Shown here: positions 62,525 through 64,000 of the stretch, in pieces
How the letters are laid out: each line of letters begins with the position of its first letter
Numbering within the stretch: position 1 is the first letter of the stretch
Source of the DNA: Acidimicrobiaceae bacterium
GTDB taxonomy: Bacteria > Actinomycetota > Acidimicrobiia > Acidimicrobiales > RAAP-2
Length of the DNA stretch: 64,000 nt
Direction: 5' to 3'
Assembly: GCA_003161575.1 (NCBI GenBank)
Contig: PMOE01000025.1
Location: 1 to 64,000 of the forward strand
Position numbers and translations under genes: made by a program
The notes under the pieces: generated by a model
What the model was told of the DNA's origin: nothing
What the model saw: only the letters and a program-made list of their open reading frames with translations
The model's database searches: none

Positions 62525-63738
62525 GCGGTCCGGCATCCGAGCCCCTCGAGCGACGGTCCATCATCTCGGGCATCGGCCAGTCCGACGTCGGGCGGCGTCT
62601 TGGTCGTAGCGAACTCGACCTCTCCGTCCAGGCCAGCCTGGCCGCCATCGAGGACGCCGGGCTCACCCGCGACGACATCGACGGGCTCTCGACCTACCCG
62701 GGCATGGGAGCGGGGACGGCCGGCTTCGCCGGGCCCACCACCCCCGAGGTCCAAGACGCCCTGCGCCTGCGCCTCAACTGGCACGACGGCGGCGGCGAGG
62801 GGCCGGCCCAGATCCGTGCGGTGATGGCGGCGTGCCTGGCCATCGGGGCCGGTCTCGCCCGCCACGTGCTCGTCTATCGTACGGTCACCGAGTCGACGGC
62901 CCAGGGCATGGGCGGTCGTTCGGGGATCGGCGGTACCGGTGGCGGCGGACACGGCGCGCCCCGTTTCGGGAGCTTCTTGCAGTGGTACCTCCCGTTCGGG
63001 GCGGTTTCTGCGGCCAACTGGATCGCCTTGGTCGGACAACGCCGGATCCACGAGTTCGGGCTCACCCGGGAGCAGCTGGCCCAGATCGCCCTCAACGCCC
63101 GACGCAACGCCGCGTTGAACCCCAACGCCGTCTACCGCGACCCGATGTCGATGGCGGACTACCTGGCGGCCCGCATGATCTCGACGCCACTGTGTCTGTT
63201 TGACTGCGACGCACCGTGCGACGGTTCGACGGCGGTGGTGGTCTCGCACGTCGACTACGCGCCCGATACACCGCACCCGGCCTGTCATGTGAACGCCCTC
63301 GGCACCGCCATGCGAGGCAGGCCGAGCTGGGATCAGTTCGACGACATGACGACGATGGCCGCCCGCGACGCCGGGGCGTCGATGTGGGAGCGCACCGAGC
63401 TCCGTCCCGCCGACGTCGACGTGGCCCAGCTCTACGACGGCTTCTCCATGCTGACCATGGTCTGGCTCGAGGCGTTGGGGTTCTGCGCCCGGGGCGAGAG
63501 CGGCCCCTTCGTCGAAGGCGGAGAGAGGATCGCCCGCGACGGCTCTCTCCCGCTCAACACGGCGGGTGGTCAGCTCTCCGGGGGTCGGTTACACGGGTTC
63601 GGTCTGCTCCACGAGGCTTGCGTCCAGCTCCGTGGCGAAGGTGGCGAACGCCAGGTGCCCGGCCGCCACGAGGTCGCGGCGGTGGCCAACGGGGGCGGCC
63701 CCATCGCCGGCTGCATGCTGCTCACCCGGGGCAGGTAG
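62521..63738 (+). CDS. thiolase-fold protein, Ltp2-like retro-aldolase
   Basis: A 405-residue thiolase-superfamily protein: SIISGIGQSDVGRRLGRSELDLSVQA at the start, helices with ACLAIGAGLARHVLV, DCDAPCDGSTAVVV and a C-terminal NTAGGQLSGGRLHGFG..HEA. The nucleophilic Cys region of true thiolases (near residue 90) reads GGGEGPAQIRAV and lacks Cys, as in the Ltp2 family that cleaves C-C bonds of steroid side-chain acyl-CoAs by retro-aldol reaction. The upstream DUF35 partner fits that role. GTG start. An alternative is a non-catalytic lipid-transfer protein. Confidence 0.88.
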   Translation: MSGPASEPLERRSIISGIGQSDVGRRLGRSELDLSVQASLAAIEDAGLTRDDIDGLSTYPGMGAGTAGFAGPTTPEVQDALRLRLNWHDGGGEGPAQIRAVMAACLAIGAGLARHVLVYRTVTESTAQGMGGRSGIGGTGGGGHGAPRFGSFLQWYLPFGAVSAANWIALVGQRRIHEFGLTREQLAQIALNARRNAALNPNAVYRDPMSMADYLAARMISTPLCLFDCDAPCDGSTAVVVSHVDYAPDTPHPACHVNALGTAMRGRPSWDQFDDMTTMAARDAGASMWERTELRPADVDVAQLYDGFSMLTMVWLEALGFCARGESGPFVEGGERIARDGSLPLNTAGGQLSGGRLHGFGLLHEACVQLRGEGGERQVPGRHEVAAVANGGGPIAGCMLLTRGR

Positions 63739-63767
63739 CTCCCGCGCCAAGCGCACCGGCGACCGCC

Positions 63768-63787
63768 GGGCCGGACAACTCCGGCCC
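63768..63787 (+). terminator. hairpin terminator of the catabolic operon
   Basis: Perfect 8-bp stem GGGCCGGA/TCCGGCCC with a CAAC loop, 29 nt after the thiolase-like stop. No U-tract. The rest to 64000 holds no recognised gene. Confidence 0.55.
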
Positions 63788-64000
63788 TTCGGTCGACGAG
63801 GGCGCGAGAAGTGGCCCCGATGGCCCCTGCCCGGCGGTGTTGCGGCCCTCCACCGCTCCGGAGGCGGTGTCGCTCCCCGAGTGTTCCCCGGCGCCACCCA
63901 GCCTGGCGGGCGACTATGACGACGCCGTCAGCAAAAGGACCGCCGGGCCGACTAGCTTGACCTGGACGCAGCCCGGGGGGCCGCGTGCGGGGAGTCGCCG

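Noticed and set aside
1-64000. CRISPR array, rRNA operon, riboswitch or complete insertion sequence
   Set aside because: No regularly spaced repeats, rRNA cores, known riboswitch folds or transposase genes with terminal repeats were seen.

Overview
The window is GC-rich DNA with long gene strings that share 1-4 nt start/stop overlaps, GTG/TTG starts, class-E-type sortase signals and actinobacterial protein families (DUF3039, DUF4012, decaprenyl-phosphoarabinose enzymes, Ltp2/DUF35 pairs). It looks like a chromosome segment of an Actinomycetota member, plausibly from Acidimicrobiia or a similar environmental lineage. That placement is an inference from gene content; no rRNA or housekeeping marker is present to settle it.

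Layout. (1) 1-2306: the end of an integrative element abutting the 3' end of a tRNA-Arg(UCU): three palindromes (possible oriT), a MobC-like protein, a 30-codon stub, an excisionase-like HTH protein and a tyrosine integrase. (2) 2.8-9.4 kb: secreted or envelope proteins: an alpha/beta hydrolase, a small membrane protein, an anchored Amidase_3-like protein with an altered zinc site, two NAGPA-type phosphodiester glycosidases and an anchored orphan. (3) 9.4-12.7 kb: a tight operon, ubiA-dprE1-dprE2 plus a phosphodiester glycosidase, encoding synthesis of decaprenyl-phospho-D-arabinose, the arabinan donor best known from mycobacteria. (4) 13.2-22.4 kb: a redox block: anchor protein, ApbE flavinyltransferase, ferric-reductase-like haem protein, NuoF-like flavoprotein, ferredoxin, a DoxX-Rieske fusion, a two-component system and, convergent to it, a b6-type cytochrome b with an unrecognised membrane partner.

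(5) 23.2-45.1 kb: an exopolysaccharide locus. It holds a polyprenyl-P sugar-P transferase, WecB, several GT4 glycosyltransferases, a two-domain oxidoreductase, an atypical SDR, a heparinase II/III-like protein, a methyltransferase, a Wzx-like flippase, a tiny membrane protein, a Wzy-like polymerase, a Wzc-like tyrosine kinase, DUF4012, an LAFTG cell-wall protein and a low-molecular-weight tyrosine phosphatase. Its middle (about 31.2-40.1 kb) is visibly more AT-rich, has mixed gene directions and loose spacing, and looks like a swapped-in serotype cassette.

(6) 45.3-51.2 kb: DUF3039, tRNA-His, an SDR, a methyltransferase, an FGGY sugar kinase divergent from a 2-hydroxyacid dehydrogenase, a YgjP-like metalloprotease and a tiny zinc-ribbon protein. 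(7) 51.4-63.7 kb: a catabolic block: KstD-like flavoprotein, DUF6817, nitronate monooxygenase-like protein, Zn-alcohol dehydrogenase, N-acyl-D-amino-acid deacylase-like amidohydrolase, aldehyde dehydrogenase, two ACMSD-like amidohydrolases (one fused to an NTF2-like domain), a DUF35 protein and a thiolase-fold protein lacking the nucleophilic Cys. The last two resemble the Ltp2 side-chain retro-aldolase pair. 

The best candidates for something undescribed are the redox block (4), the arabinose-donor operon with its co-transcribed phosphodiester glycosidase (3), and the relaxase-less mobilisable element (1). All functions are read from motifs and context; no database search was run.
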